Shown here: positions 15,869-24,694 of the stretch, one piece after another
How positions within the stretch are numbered: the stretch's first letter is position 1
Layout of the letters: each line of letters begins with the position of its first letter
Source of the DNA: Flavobacteriales bacterium
Lineage (GTDB): Bacteria > Bacteroidota > Bacteroidia > Flavobacteriales_D > JAHECK01
NCBI GenBank assembly: GCA_024641785.1
Contig: JAHECK010000015.1
Coordinates: 1-38,849 of the forward strand
DNA length: 38,849 bases
Direction: 5' to 3'
Notes under the pieces: model-generated
Databases searched by the model: none
What the model was told of the DNA's origin: nothing
Seen by the model: the letters and a program-made list of their open reading frames with translations, nothing else
Position numbers and translations under genes: made by a program

Positions 15869-16942
15869 ATGAAAAAAAACTTACCAATATATATTCATGG
15901 AGCTTTATGGATTGTCTATTCGATCTTAATGGCGCTGGTAATAAATAAAACATTTAGTCAAACGGATACGCTAATAAGGACCTCTGTAATTGTTCCTATT
16001 CAAATGGGACTATTTTATTTCAATAGTTTTGTTCTTTTTCCAAAACTCATCGAATCAAAGAAAGTCTGGAAGTACATTCTTCAAATTTCCCTAATAATTA
16101 TCGGCGTATCGATCTTTTTTTTATGGTTCGAAAAATTTTTTCATCCTGATTTCATAAATGATCTCGCTCAAAATAGAATGAATAGGGCTCGAGGAAGAGG
16201 TCCTAAAATACTATCTCCAAGGAATATGGCAAATGCTCGCTTTTTATTCAATATTTTATCGATACTGATCATATTAATTCTTTCTTCAGCCTATTCCGCT
16301 GCACAAATTAGTTTGAAAAGAGAATTTATAGAAGTGAAAGCAAACCAGGAAAATCTTGAATCTGAGATGAAATTTTTAAAATCTCAGATCAACCCCCATT
16401 TTCTTTTTAATGCTTTAAACAATATCTACTCCTTAACTTTAAGCGGATCGAAACAATCATCAGAAATGATACTGAAGCTATCCTACATGCTTCGTTATAT
16501 TCTATATGAATGCAACGGACCTTTTGTGACTATTGAAAAGGAATGGGAATACATCATGAATTTTATCGACTTTCAAAAATTAAAATCAAAAGACGATATC
16601 AATATAAATCTCGAACTTACTAACGAAATTGCCGGATCCTTAATATCTCCCATGATCTTTATTCCATTTATTGAAAATGCCTTTAAGCACAGTCATGTCG
16701 ATAGCTTAGCAGATGCATGGGTAAATATTTCATTAAACAATAAAAAAGAAGAAATTATTTTTCAGGTTGATAATAGTGTTCCATTAAAAAAATATAATCA
16801 GGATGAACTTGGAGGAGTTGGCCTGGAAAACGTAAAAAGAAGATTAGAACTGATCTATTCAGACCATTACGACCTTATTATCAATGATAAAAAGACTTCT
16901 TATTCAGTAATATTGAGAATTCGAAATAACGGAAAAAGTTAA
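15869..16942 (+). CDS. Sensor histidine kinase, LytS/YehU type (His_kinase domain)
   Basis: A membrane-bound histidine kinase of 357 residues. Four hydrophobic helices span roughly the first 145 residues. They are followed by the His_kinase (PF06580-type) motif NPHFLFNALNN with phospho-acceptor H177, and a degenerate ATPase domain with FIPFIENAFKHSH and GVGLENVKRRLELIY. There is no large extracytoplasmic sensor domain; the charged segment between helices 3 and 4 (RMNRARGRGP) is the longest loop. The frame opens at TTG 15851, but I use ATG 15869. The partner LytTR regulator follows after 17 nt. The signal is unknown; the divergent secreted Spy-like protein is a candidate target. Confidence 0.92.
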   Translation: MKKNLPIYIHGALWIVYSILMALVINKTFSQTDTLIRTSVIVPIQMGLFYFNSFVLFPKLIESKKVWKYILQISLIIIGVSIFFLWFEKFFHPDFINDLAQNRMNRARGRGPKILSPRNMANARFLFNILSILIILILSSAYSAAQISLKREFIEVKANQENLESEMKFLKSQINPHFLFNALNNIYSLTLSGSKQSSEMILKLSYMLRYILYECNGPFVTIEKEWEYIMNFIDFQKLKSKDDININLELTNEIAGSLISPMIFIPFIENAFKHSHVDSLADAWVNISLNNKKEEIIFQVDNSVPLKKYNQDELGGVGLENVKRRLELIYSDHYDLIINDKKTSYSVILRIRNNGKS

Positions 16943-16959
16943 TTTAATTTTAAAGTAGA

Positions 16960-17667
16960 ATGATAAGCTATTCCTGTATTGCTATTGATGATGAATTTCC
17001 TGCGACCCAATTGATCGAATCATTTATTAATAAAATCCCGGATATTCAGTTAATTAAAAGTTTCTCAAACCCTACTGAAGCGCTGGAGTTCATTAATTCC
17101 AATGAAATCGATATTATTTTTCTTGATATTCAAATGCCCCAATTAAATGGAATCGATTTTATTCAAAGTTTACGACGAAAGCACAAAATAATTCTCACAA
17201 CTGCGTATGATCAATATGCAATTGAAGGGTTTAATTTAGAGGTGGTCGACTACTTATTAAAGCCATTTTCATATCAACGATTTGCACAGGCTGTTAATAA
17301 GGCGGTAAAACAAATTGAATTAGAAAAAGAAAAAAAATCAGAAAGTACTGTCCCCGATTTCATTAGTGTAAAAGCAGATTATAAATGGCATAAAATTTAT
17401 CTTTCGGATATTGATTATATCGAAGGTTTGAAAGCATATCTATCGATCTTTGTAAAAGGAAAAAGAACCATTGTTCTAGATTCCCTGAAGAATTATGAAG
17501 AGAAATTACCTAAGGATCAATTCATTCGCGTTCATAAATCCTACATTGTTCCATTTAATAAAATTAAATCAATGGATGGAAATATGCTGCTATTAGGTGA
17601 AAAGCAAATTCCTATCGGTAAATCCTATAAAGAGACTGTTTTTAAAAATGTTTTTAGGACAGAATGA
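16960..17667 (+). CDS. LytTR family response regulator
   Basis: A 235-residue regulator. The N-terminal receiver domain has the acidic pair D10/D11, phospho-acceptor D56 in FLDIQMP, a conserved T in LTTAYDQYA and a lysine in LLKPF. A linker (about 118-135) leads to a C-terminal LytTR DNA-binding domain (about 136-233) with the typical DYIEGLKAYLSIFV and FIRVHKSYIV stretches. It is paired with the histidine kinase just upstream. LytTR proteins bind pairs of short direct repeats; I did not find an obvious pair in the divergent promoter region. Confidence 0.94.
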   Translation: MISYSCIAIDDEFPATQLIESFINKIPDIQLIKSFSNPTEALEFINSNEIDIIFLDIQMPQLNGIDFIQSLRRKHKIILTTAYDQYAIEGFNLEVVDYLLKPFSYQRFAQAVNKAVKQIELEKEKKSESTVPDFISVKADYKWHKIYLSDIDYIEGLKAYLSIFVKGKRTIVLDSLKNYEEKLPKDQFIRVHKSYIVPFNKIKSMDGNMLLLGEKQIPIGKSYKETVFKNVFRTE

Positions 17668-17754
17668 TAGATATGTAATATTAAAAAAACATAAATAACT
17701 CTTTTTAATATTAATTTTTTAGCATTTGGATTATATTAGCCCGCATATATCTCC

Positions 17755-18462
17755 ATGGGTAAAAATATAGTCATCATACCAACTTATAATGAAAAAGAGA
17801 ATATCGAAAATATTATTCGAAAAGTCTTTTCATTAAATACTCCTTTCCATGTTTTAATAGTGGATGACGGTTCTCCTGATGGTACTGCTTCTATCGTTAA
17901 AGAGCTTCAGAATGAATTCCCTCAGCAATTAAAAATGATTGAAAGAAGTGGAAAACAAGGATTGGGATCGGCTTATATTGCCGGTTTTAGATATTCACTC
18001 GAAAACAACTACGATTACATTTTCGAAATGGATGCCGACTTTTCACATAACCCGGAAGATTTAGTAAGGCTTCAAAAAGCACTGTCTGCAGAAGGTGCTG
18101 ATATGAGTATTGGCTCCAGATATACTAAAAATGGCGGAGTAAAGAATTGGCCTTTATTCAGAAAGATCATTTCCATGGGAGCCTCTATTTATGTGAATAT
18201 TGTACTTTGGATGGGAATTAAAGATCCAACCGCCGGTTTTGTTGGTTATAAAAAGGAAGTTCTTCAAAAGATTGATCTTAGTGGAATTCGGTCGAGGGGT
18301 TATGCATTTCAGATTGAAATGAAATATGCTGCCTGGAAATTGAATTTTAAAATTCAAGAAGTTCCAATTATCTTCATTGATCGCGAATATGGCAGTTCGA
18401 AAATGAATACCAATATATTCAATGAGGCCATTTTAGGGGTATTGAAAATGAAGTTCAGATAG
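17755..18462 (+). CDS. Polyprenol (dolichol-phosphate) mannosyltransferase-like glycosyltransferase, GT2
   Basis: A 235-residue GT2 enzyme with PTYNEKENI (9-17), DDGSPDGT (37-44) and the DAD metal motif at 93-95 (EMDADFSHNPED), the signature of Dpm1/polyprenol-monophosphomannose synthase. It would transfer mannose or another sugar from a nucleotide donor to a polyprenyl phosphate on the cytoplasmic face. It lacks the C-terminal membrane helices of larger family members. The following gene, 52 nt away, is dihydroorotase. A poor -7 match (TATATTAG, 17732-17739) lies just upstream. The donor sugar is inferred from the family. Confidence 0.88.
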   Translation: MGKNIVIIPTYNEKENIENIIRKVFSLNTPFHVLIVDDGSPDGTASIVKELQNEFPQQLKMIERSGKQGLGSAYIAGFRYSLENNYDYIFEMDADFSHNPEDLVRLQKALSAEGADMSIGSRYTKNGGVKNWPLFRKIISMGASIYVNIVLWMGIKDPTAGFVGYKKEVLQKIDLSGIRSRGYAFQIEMKYAAWKLNFKIQEVPIIFIDREYGSSKMNTNIFNEAILGVLKMKFR

Positions 18463-18482
18463 GGTTTTATTCGCCCTTTTTT
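18461..18482 (+). terminator. Possible weak terminator after the mannosyltransferase-like gene
   Basis: AGGGT pairs with GCCCT (one U-G pair) around a 7 nt loop, followed by a T run at 18477-18482. It begins within the stop codon. Its short stem suggests partial termination before dihydroorotase. Confidence 0.45.
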
Positions 18483-18514
18483 AAGACCTTTACTGTTATT
18501 AAATTTTCTCGTTG

Positions 18515-19852
18515 ATGAATTCAAAAATCCTCATTAAAAATGCTTTAATAATTAATGAAGGTCAAATCTTTAAATCTGATTTACTCATCGAAAATGATGT
18601 GATCAGTAAAATTTCATCTTCTATTATCGATGCAGAAGCGACCCTTATTAATGCAGAAGGTCTTTATCTCCTTCCGGGATTGATCGATGATCAAGTTCAT
18701 TTTAGAGAACCCGGCTTAACTTATAAGGCAGATATCCAATCCGAATCAAAAGCTGCAGTTGCAGGAGGTATTACCAGTTTTATGGAAATGCCAAATACCA
18801 AGCCTAATGCAGTTACTCAGGTATTGCTTGAAGAAAAATACAAGAGGGCTTCTGAAGTATCTTATGCTAATTACTCCTTTTTTATGGGGGCTACAAACGA
18901 TAATTTGGATGAAGTTCTAAAAACGAACCCTAAAAATGTTTGTGGAGTAAAAGTTTTTATGGGATCTTCTACCGGAAATATGTTAGTAGATAATGTGCTT
19001 ACCCTCGAAAATTTATTTTCAAGTTACAAAGGACTTATCGCTAGTCATTGTGAAGATGAAAGCACAATCAAAAAAAATGAGGAAATCGCCAGAAAAGAAT
19101 TTGGAGAAGATGTTCCAATGAAAATGCACCCTATTATTAGAAGTGCAGAAGCTTGTTATATATCTTCTTCCAAAGCAGTTGAATTGGCAAAAAAGACAGG
19201 CGCACGATTACATATTCTTCATATTTCTACCGAAAAGGAACTGGAGCTATTTGATAATAGCATCCCTCTAAAAGAAAAGAAAATTACTGCTGAAGCATGT
19301 ATTCATCATTTATGGTTCGATGATAGTTATTATGAAACTAAAGGGAGTTTAATCAAATGGAATCCTGCAGTGAAAAAGAAAAGTGATAGAGACGCAATAT
19401 TAAAAGCCATTTCAGAAAACAAAATCGATGTGATCGCAACTGACCATGCTCCCCATACTTTTGAAGAAAAACAAAATAAGTATTTTGAAGCTCCTTCCGG
19501 AGGCCCATTAGTTCAGCATGCTTTACTAGCTCTTTTTGATCTATGGAGACAAAAGAAAATTTCACTTGAAACAATCGTTCAAAAAACAAGTCATAATGTT
19601 GCGGAACTTTTTAATATCAAAAACAGGGGGTTTATTAAAGAAGGATATTTTGCAGATCTGGTGCTTGTCGATCCGAATCAAAATAGCAAAGTAAGTAAAG
19701 AGAATCTCCTTTATAAATGTGCCTGGTCGCCATTTGAGGGGCATACCTTCTCTTCGAGTATAAAATACACCTTTGTTAATGGCCAGCTAGCTTATGCTAA
19801 TAATTTGGTAAATGAAAATGTAAGAGGAAAAAGACTTCTATTTAATATATGA
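18515..19852 (+). CDS. pyrC: Dihydroorotase
   Basis: A 445-residue amidohydrolase of the long (class I) dihydroorotase type, catalysing ring closure of carbamoyl-aspartate to dihydroorotate in pyrimidine synthesis. Visible sites are GLIDDQVHFREPG (55-67), the probable carboxylated lysine in GVKVFMGSSTG, the metal histidines in ASHCED and LHILHIS, and the catalytic Asp in ATDHAPH. The first metal position of the usual HxH motif is Gln (Q60), a variant I recall from other Bacteroidota enzymes. The ATG at 18515 is preferred to the in-frame TTG just before it. It overlaps the DUF4296 gene as ATGA. Confidence 0.93.
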   Translation: MNSKILIKNALIINEGQIFKSDLLIENDVISKISSSIIDAEATLINAEGLYLLPGLIDDQVHFREPGLTYKADIQSESKAAVAGGITSFMEMPNTKPNAVTQVLLEEKYKRASEVSYANYSFFMGATNDNLDEVLKTNPKNVCGVKVFMGSSTGNMLVDNVLTLENLFSSYKGLIASHCEDESTIKKNEEIARKEFGEDVPMKMHPIIRSAEACYISSSKAVELAKKTGARLHILHISTEKELELFDNSIPLKEKKITAEACIHHLWFDDSYYETKGSLIKWNPAVKKKSDRDAILKAISENKIDVIATDHAPHTFEEKQNKYFEAPSGGPLVQHALLALFDLWRQKKISLETIVQKTSHNVAELFNIKNRGFIKEGYFADLVLVDPNQNSKVSKENLLYKCAWSPFEGHTFSSSIKYTFVNGQLAYANNLVNENVRGKRLLFNI

Positions 19853-20253
19853 AACAAAGCGCATTAGTAATCCTCCTTTTTATTTTGATCGGAACTTCCT
19901 GTTCAAATGGAAATAAGGTGCAAGAAAATCTCATTCCAAATGAAAAAATGGCTTTGATCCTAGCGGACTTTATGCTCCTTGAAGCAACCTATAATATGCA
20001 ACTTGTCCGTCTGGATGATAAAGACGAAAGGATGATCAAATACAGTGATGAGATTTTAAAGCATTATAATGTTAGCAGAGAATCATTCGATTATAGCTAT
20101 GAATATTATATTAATCATCCGGAAGAATTTGAAGCAACTTTTGAACTGGTATTTGAAGAATTGAGTAAATTAGAAACAGAATCCTTTAAATTCCAGCAAA
20201 AAGCCTTAGAAAATGATTCTACTTTAGCTTCTGATTCACTTTTAAAAAATTGA
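19849..20253 (+). CDS. DUF4296 domain-containing lipoprotein
   Basis: A 134-residue predicted lipoprotein. The hydrophobic signal ends in a lipobox with the acylated cysteine at C18 (GTSC). The mature part contains the short helical DUF4296 stretch PNEKMALILADFMLLEA and later VSRESFDYSYEYY. The family is specific to Bacteroidota and has no known function. Its ATG overlaps the dihydroorotase stop codon as ATGA, implying coupled translation. Its 3' end overlaps the convergent epimerase gene by 35 nt. Confidence 0.88.
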   Translation: MKQSALVILLFILIGTSCSNGNKVQENLIPNEKMALILADFMLLEATYNMQLVRLDDKDERMIKYSDEILKHYNVSRESFDYSYEYYINHPEEFEATFELVFEELSKLETESFKFQQKALENDSTLASDSLLKN

Positions 20254-21238
20254 CGGCATTTTTTATTGAAGCTGAAATAGGTATAAATTCATAAGCTATT
20301 TGATCCTTTATTTTCTGATTTGAATAGGCAATATTTCGATGGGATGATCTAGCACTTTCAGAGGTTATCTTTGGCGTTTTCCCACTAAAAAAAGAAAGGA
20401 ATTTTAAAATTCTCCAGGCAATATTGGTCATGTTTTTATTTGCCTTTATCGATGGCCTTTTTACCCCCATCTCATCCGAGATCAGATCAAATACTTCTTT
20501 GAATTTTAAATTTTCACCGATACATAAAAAACGCTCTGAACGAATTTCTGAATCCATTAATTCGACCATTATTGAAGCAACATCTCTTGCATCTATAAAG
20601 GCATTTGAGCCCTCAGTATAAAATTTAAGCCCATTAGAAATGCTTGAAAAAATAGCTCCTGAGCTTTTATATGGGTCTCCGGGACCTATGATTACACAGG
20701 GATTTACAATAACTGAATCCAATCCTTCTTCCATCGCTCTCCAAACTTCTCTTTCAGAAGAATATTTACTCTTTGCGTAAAAACTATGCTGATCATTTTT
20801 ATGATACTTTGTCGACTCAGTGCTCAATCCATTTGCAGTTTTGCTCCCTATGGCTGCTGTACTGCTCACGTGCAAAAATTTATTGACTCCTTTAACTAAA
20901 GCACAATTGAGTATATTTCGAGTCCCTTCAACATTCACTTTATAAAGTAGTTCTGCATCTGCCGGATTAAATGAAACCAATGCAGCACAATGGTACACCT
21001 GATCAACCCCTTCCATCAAGTCCTGAATTCTTTCAACATCCAATAGATCTCCCTTTTCCCAAATTATGGCAGGAAAATGAGCTTCTTGTCCATAGAATTT
21101 GAATAATTCCTCAACTTCTTTTATGCTATTTAAATCGCGATATAAAGCTAAAATAGAGTCATGCTTTGCCGCTAACTGAATCAATAAATGAGACCCAAGT
21201 AATCCGGTTGAACCGCTAACTAAAATTTTTTTCTTCAT
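20219..21238 (-). CDS. NAD-dependent epimerase/dehydratase family protein (dihydroflavonol reductase-like)
   Basis: A 339-residue extended short-chain dehydrogenase/reductase. The Rossmann motif GSTGLLG is at 9-15, D-rich segments follow, and the catalytic YxxxK appears as SFYAKSK. The HVSSTAA and NPCVIIGPGD stretches are typical of the dihydroflavonol-4-reductase/3-beta-hydroxysteroid dehydrogenase branch. The substrate is unknown. I take ATG 21238 because the upstream in-frame TTG at 21247 lies inside an exact -7 promoter element. The 3' end overlaps DUF4296 by 35 nt on the opposite strand. Confidence 0.9.
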   Translation of the reverse strand: MKKKILVSGSTGLLGSHLLIQLAAKHDSILALYRDLNSIKEVEELFKFYGQEAHFPAIIWEKGDLLDVERIQDLMEGVDQVYHCAALVSFNPADAELLYKVNVEGTRNILNCALVKGVNKFLHVSSTAAIGSKTANGLSTESTKYHKNDQHSFYAKSKYSSEREVWRAMEEGLDSVIVNPCVIIGPGDPYKSSGAIFSSISNGLKFYTEGSNAFIDARDVASIMVELMDSEIRSERFLCIGENLKFKEVFDLISDEMGVKRPSIKANKNMTNIAWRILKFLSFFSGKTPKITSESARSSHRNIAYSNQKIKDQIAYEFIPISASIKNAVNFLKVNQKLK

Positions 21239-21244
21239 GAGCGC

Positions 21245-21252
21245 CAAATATA
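21245..21252 (-). promoter_or_regulatory. -7 promoter element for the epimerase gene
   Basis: The minus strand reads TATATTTG, exact to TAnnTTTG. It ends 6 nt before the ATG at 21238, so transcription would start at or within a base or two of the start codon (leaderless mRNA). Confidence 0.5.
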
Positions 21253-21339
21253 AATGAAATAATGATTTTGAATAGCCATATCCTTGATCAAAAAAGTAGT
21301 CAATTTGATTATCTTAGCCACAAATTTATAGCTATAAAA

Positions 21340-22620
21340 ATGAAAAATCTGGTTGAAGAACTCACTTGGAGAGGAATGGTACACGATATTACTCCTGGAA
21401 CCGAAGCACATTTGTTATTAGGTCAGGCTTCCGTTTATGTAGGATTTGATCCCACTGCCGATTCACTGCATGTTGGTAATTTAATTCCTATAATGATGTT
21501 AGTTCATGCTCAAAGATCTGGTCATAAACCTTATGCATTAGTGGGTGGAGCAACCGGAATGATAGGCGATCCATCAGGAAAATCGCAAGAAAGAAATCTA
21601 TTAGACTTAGAACAGATCAATTTCAATTTAAATGCTCAAAAAGAGCAATTAAAACAATTCCTGAATTTTGAAAAAGGAAGCAATAAAGCCGAATTAGTAA
21701 ATAATTATGATTGGTTTAAAGATATTAGTCTACTCGATTTTATCAGAGATGCTGGGAAGCATATTACTGTAAACTATATGCTGGCTAAAGATTCAGTGAA
21801 GAAAAGACTTGAGACAGGGCTCTCTTTTACCGAGTTTACCTATCAACTTATACAGGGTTATGATTTTTTCTGGCTGAAAAAAAATGAAAATGTTACTCTT
21901 CAGATGGGAGGAGCCGACCAATGGGGAAATATTACCACCGGTACTGAATTAATACGAAGAATGGGCGCCGGTGAGGCTTATGCTATGACGTGTCCTCTAA
22001 TGACCAAAGCAGATGGCGGTAAATTTGGCAAGACCGAAAGCGGAACCATTTGGCTCGATCGTGAAAAAACAAGTCCTTATGAGTTCTATCAATTTTGGTT
22101 TAATGCTTCTGATGAAGATGTTTTAAAATATTTAAAAACTTTTACCCTATATAGTCAAGATGAGCTGATCGAACTAGAACACGAGCACCAAAAAGCACCC
22201 CATGAAAGAGCAATGCAAAAAAAATTAGGGGAATACTTAACCAGGAAAGTGCATTCTGACGAAGACTACGAAATGGCTTTAAAAGCAAGTTCAATCCTTT
22301 TTGGGAATTCTACTGCTCAGGATCTGAAATCCTTAAATGAACAAACTTTTTTGGATGTATTTAAAGGCGTAAGCCAAGCAGAAATTTCAAAAGAAAAAAT
22401 TAAAAATGGTATTGAGATCATTGAGCTTTTATCTACAGAAACCGATTTTTTAAGTTCAAAAGGAGATGCTCGAAGAAATTTAGAGCAAAATGCAATAAGT
22501 GTGAACAAAGAGAAAGTGGATGATAAATTCATTCTAAATTCGAGTCATCTCATAAATGAAAAATACATTTTACTCCAAAAAGGAAAGAAAAATTATTTTG
22601 TAGTTAAAATCATTGACTAA
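21340..22620 (+). CDS. tyrS: Tyrosine--tRNA ligase
   Basis: A 426-residue class I synthetase charging tRNA-Tyr. HIGH-like motif HVGN at 44-47 (FDPTADSLHVGNL), the TyrRS stretch QMGGADQWGNI, the KMSKS-type loop as KFGKT at 228-232, and a C-terminal S4 RNA-binding domain. The frame is open upstream to 21262, but MKNLVEELTWRG is the normal family start, and the upstream segment contains a likely -7 element (TATCTTAG, 21310-21317). Its stop overlaps the next ATG as TAATG. There is no T-box in the short leader. Confidence 0.97.
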   Translation: MKNLVEELTWRGMVHDITPGTEAHLLLGQASVYVGFDPTADSLHVGNLIPIMMLVHAQRSGHKPYALVGGATGMIGDPSGKSQERNLLDLEQINFNLNAQKEQLKQFLNFEKGSNKAELVNNYDWFKDISLLDFIRDAGKHITVNYMLAKDSVKKRLETGLSFTEFTYQLIQGYDFFWLKKNENVTLQMGGADQWGNITTGTELIRRMGAGEAYAMTCPLMTKADGGKFGKTESGTIWLDREKTSPYEFYQFWFNASDEDVLKYLKTFTLYSQDELIELEHEHQKAPHERAMQKKLGEYLTRKVHSDEDYEMALKASSILFGNSTAQDLKSLNEQTFLDVFKGVSQAEISKEKIKNGIEIIELLSTETDFLSSKGDARRNLEQNAISVNKEKVDDKFILNSSHLINEKYILLQKGKKNYFVVKIID

Positions 22621-23135
22621 TGGCTCTGATAAAAGAAATTTTAGGCAAAAAACCTCAGTTCGGAAAAGACTGCTACCTGGCTGAAAATACTACTATCATT
22701 GGAGATGTTGTTTGTGGAGATAATTGTAGTTTTTGGTTCCAGTCAGTGATAAGAGGAGATGTTCATTATATAAAAATGGGTGACAGAGTGAATGTTCAGG
22801 ATGGTGCTGTTATTCATGCGACATATCAGAAATCTCCAACTACCATCGGAAATGATGTTTCTATCGCCCATAATGCGATCGTTCACGGTTGTACAATAGA
22901 AGATGAAGTTTTAATTGGTATGGGTGCTATCGTAATGGATGATGCGCATATTGGACATAATAGTATTATAGCAGCTGGTTCTATTGTATTACAAAATACA
23001 ATTGTAGAACCTTACACGATTTATGGAGGTATTCCTGCGAAAAAAATAAAAAATTTAGATCAGAGTTCGGCAGCCGGAGAAATAAAAAGAATAGCTGCTA
23101 ACTATATTAAATATGCTACTTGGTATAAAGAGTAA
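22620..23135 (+). CDS. Gamma carbonic anhydrase family protein (left-handed beta-helix)
   Basis: A 171-residue hexapeptide-repeat protein of the gamma-carbonic-anhydrase/YrdA family. The three metal-binding histidines are in place: H66 (VIHAT), H84 (IAHN) and H89 (VHG). The long acidic loop of the archetypal Cam enzyme is absent, as in CamH and YrdA members, whose carbonic anhydrase activity is often weak or unproven. The ATG shares one base with the tyrS stop (TAATG), indicating coupled translation. A glycosyltransferase gene follows after 3 nt. A physiological substrate cannot be named. Confidence 0.9.
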   Translation: MALIKEILGKKPQFGKDCYLAENTTIIGDVVCGDNCSFWFQSVIRGDVHYIKMGDRVNVQDGAVIHATYQKSPTTIGNDVSIAHNAIVHGCTIEDEVLIGMGAIVMDDAHIGHNSIIAAGSIVLQNTIVEPYTIYGGIPAKKIKNLDQSSAAGEIKRIAANYIKYATWYKE

Positions 23136-23138
23136 AAA

Positions 23139-23882
23139 ATGCAAAAAATATCAGCTGTAATAATCACCTATAACGAAGAAAAAAATATCGAACGATGTCT
23201 TAGTTCTCTTGTAGATATCGCAGATGAAATTATTGTGATTGATTCATTTTCAAGCGATGCTACTAAAGAAATTTGCAGCCGTTTTAATGTGAATTTTATC
23301 GAAGCAGAATGGTTGGGCTATTCAAAAAGTAAAAATTTTGGTATTGAACAAAGTAAATACTCCTATATATTATCACTCGATGCAGATGAAGAAGTATCTG
23401 AGTCCCTAAAAATGCAAATTTTAAATGCAAAAGAAATGGGTTTAACTTCTGCCTATTCGTGCAATCGTCTTAGTAATTATTGTGGTAAATGGATCCATCA
23501 TGGAGATTGGTATCCGGATCGTAAAATGAGACTTTGGAATAAGGCTGACGGATTATGGGAAGGGGAAATTCATGAAAGTGTAAACTTAAGAAAGGAAATA
23601 AAAGTCAAGCACCTGAAAGGTGATATCCATCATTTCAGTTATTATTCCATATCTGAACATCTTGTTCAAACCAATAAGTATTCGAGTCTATCTGCAATAA
23701 ATCTTTTCAATAAAAATAAAAAAGCCGGATTTATAAAGTTAGTCATCTCACCATTTATTCATTTTGGAAGAAGCTACTTTTTCAAACTTGGATTTCTGGA
23801 TGGTTTTTACGGATTTACGATCGCATTGATCACCGCATTCGGAACTTTTTTGAAATATGCTAAGCTGAAAGAAATGAATTAA
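23139..23882 (+). CDS. Glycosyltransferase family 2 protein, WaaE/KdtX-like
   Basis: A 247-residue GT2 enzyme. The opening AVIITYNEEKNIERCLSSL is followed by IDSFSSDAT and the DADEE metal motif at 81-85. DRKMRLWNK and the HHFSYYS stretch are characteristic of the WaaE-like branch that adds sugars to lipopolysaccharide core. A hydrophobic, amphipathic C-terminal segment (about 205-240) suggests membrane association. It ends on a TTAA shared with the stop codon of the convergent murI gene. Acceptor and donor are unknown; an envelope-glycan role is likely. Confidence 0.85.
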   Translation: MQKISAVIITYNEEKNIERCLSSLVDIADEIIVIDSFSSDATKEICSRFNVNFIEAEWLGYSKSKNFGIEQSKYSYILSLDADEEVSESLKMQILNAKEMGLTSAYSCNRLSNYCGKWIHHGDWYPDRKMRLWNKADGLWEGEIHESVNLRKEIKVKHLKGDIHHFSYYSISEHLVQTNKYSSLSAINLFNKNKKAGFIKLVISPFIHFGRSYFFKLGFLDGFYGFTIALITAFGTFLKYAKLKEMN

Positions 23883-24691
23883 GGGCTATCCCATAGTTTT
23901 ATTTCGTTTAGCTTGATGTTTTTATAATGAATAAATCTTCCGGCACTTGCTTCAAAAGATTCGGTTAGATCAGATATATAAAAGTCATAGACCGCCTCTT
24001 TCGAATTGCTTAACATTTCACTTGAAAGTAAATCAGAATATACTTGTTTCGCAACAATCGTTGGAGAATCAATAATTCTTACTTTATTATTATAATACCT
24101 TCCTATTTCATCTTTAATTAGGGGGTAATGAGTGCAGCCTAAAATTAGTTCATCAATGTGTTGAAGATGTTCATTTGAAAGGTATGCGTCTAATATCTCA
24201 TGACTTACATTCCCATTATGAAATCCTTCTTCTATCATTGGAACTAATAAAGGAGTTGCCAGAGATACCGTTTCGATCGAAGGATTAAAATTTTTGATCC
24301 TTCGAGCATAGATATCCGATTTGATAGTTGCCCTGGTCGCAATCACCCCTACTTTAGAGACCTTGGTTTTAATTACCTCAGCAACTACAGGATCGATCAC
24401 ATTGTAAATCTTTACATCAGGAAATTTTAACCTAAGGATATCATAAGCCAGTGCAGATGCAGTATTACAGGCTATAACAATCGCTTTACAGTTATTTTTA
24501 ATAAGAAAGTTTGTTATACCTATCGAATAACGCTGAACGGTTTTACTACTCTTATCTCCATAAGGAAGATGTTGTGTGTCACCGAAATAAATCATTGATT
24601 CATTCGGCATTAATTGAATTAATCCATCAGCGATGGTAAGTCCACCAATACCTGAGTCGAAAATTCCTATAGGTCTGTTATCGTAGTTCAT
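23879..24691 (-). CDS. murI: Glutamate racemase
   Basis: A 270-residue cofactor-independent racemase that makes D-glutamate for peptidoglycan. The two catalytic cysteines are at C75 (IACNTAS) and C186 (LGCTHYPL), and the opening GIFDSGIGGLT carries D12 and S13. No later start is possible because that motif begins at residue 9. A strong terminator for the upstream ompH gene ends only 3 nt before this ATG, leaving no space for an ordinary promoter or leader after it. How the gene is transcribed is therefore unclear. Confidence 0.96.
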   Translation of the reverse strand: MNYDNRPIGIFDSGIGGLTIADGLIQLMPNESMIYFGDTQHLPYGDKSSKTVQRYSIGITNFLIKNNCKAIVIACNTASALAYDILRLKFPDVKIYNVIDPVVAEVIKTKVSKVGVIATRATIKSDIYARRIKNFNPSIETVSLATPLLVPMIEEGFHNGNVSHEILDAYLSNEHLQHIDELILGCTHYPLIKDEIGRYYNNKVRIIDSPTIVAKQVYSDLLSSEMLSNSKEAVYDFYISDLTESFEASAGRFIHYKNIKLNEIKLWDSP

Positions 24692-24694
24692 AGC

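Noticed and set aside
21262-21339. 26-codon N-terminal extension of tyrS
   Set aside because: It is not part of the TyrRS family opening and covers the probable promoter.
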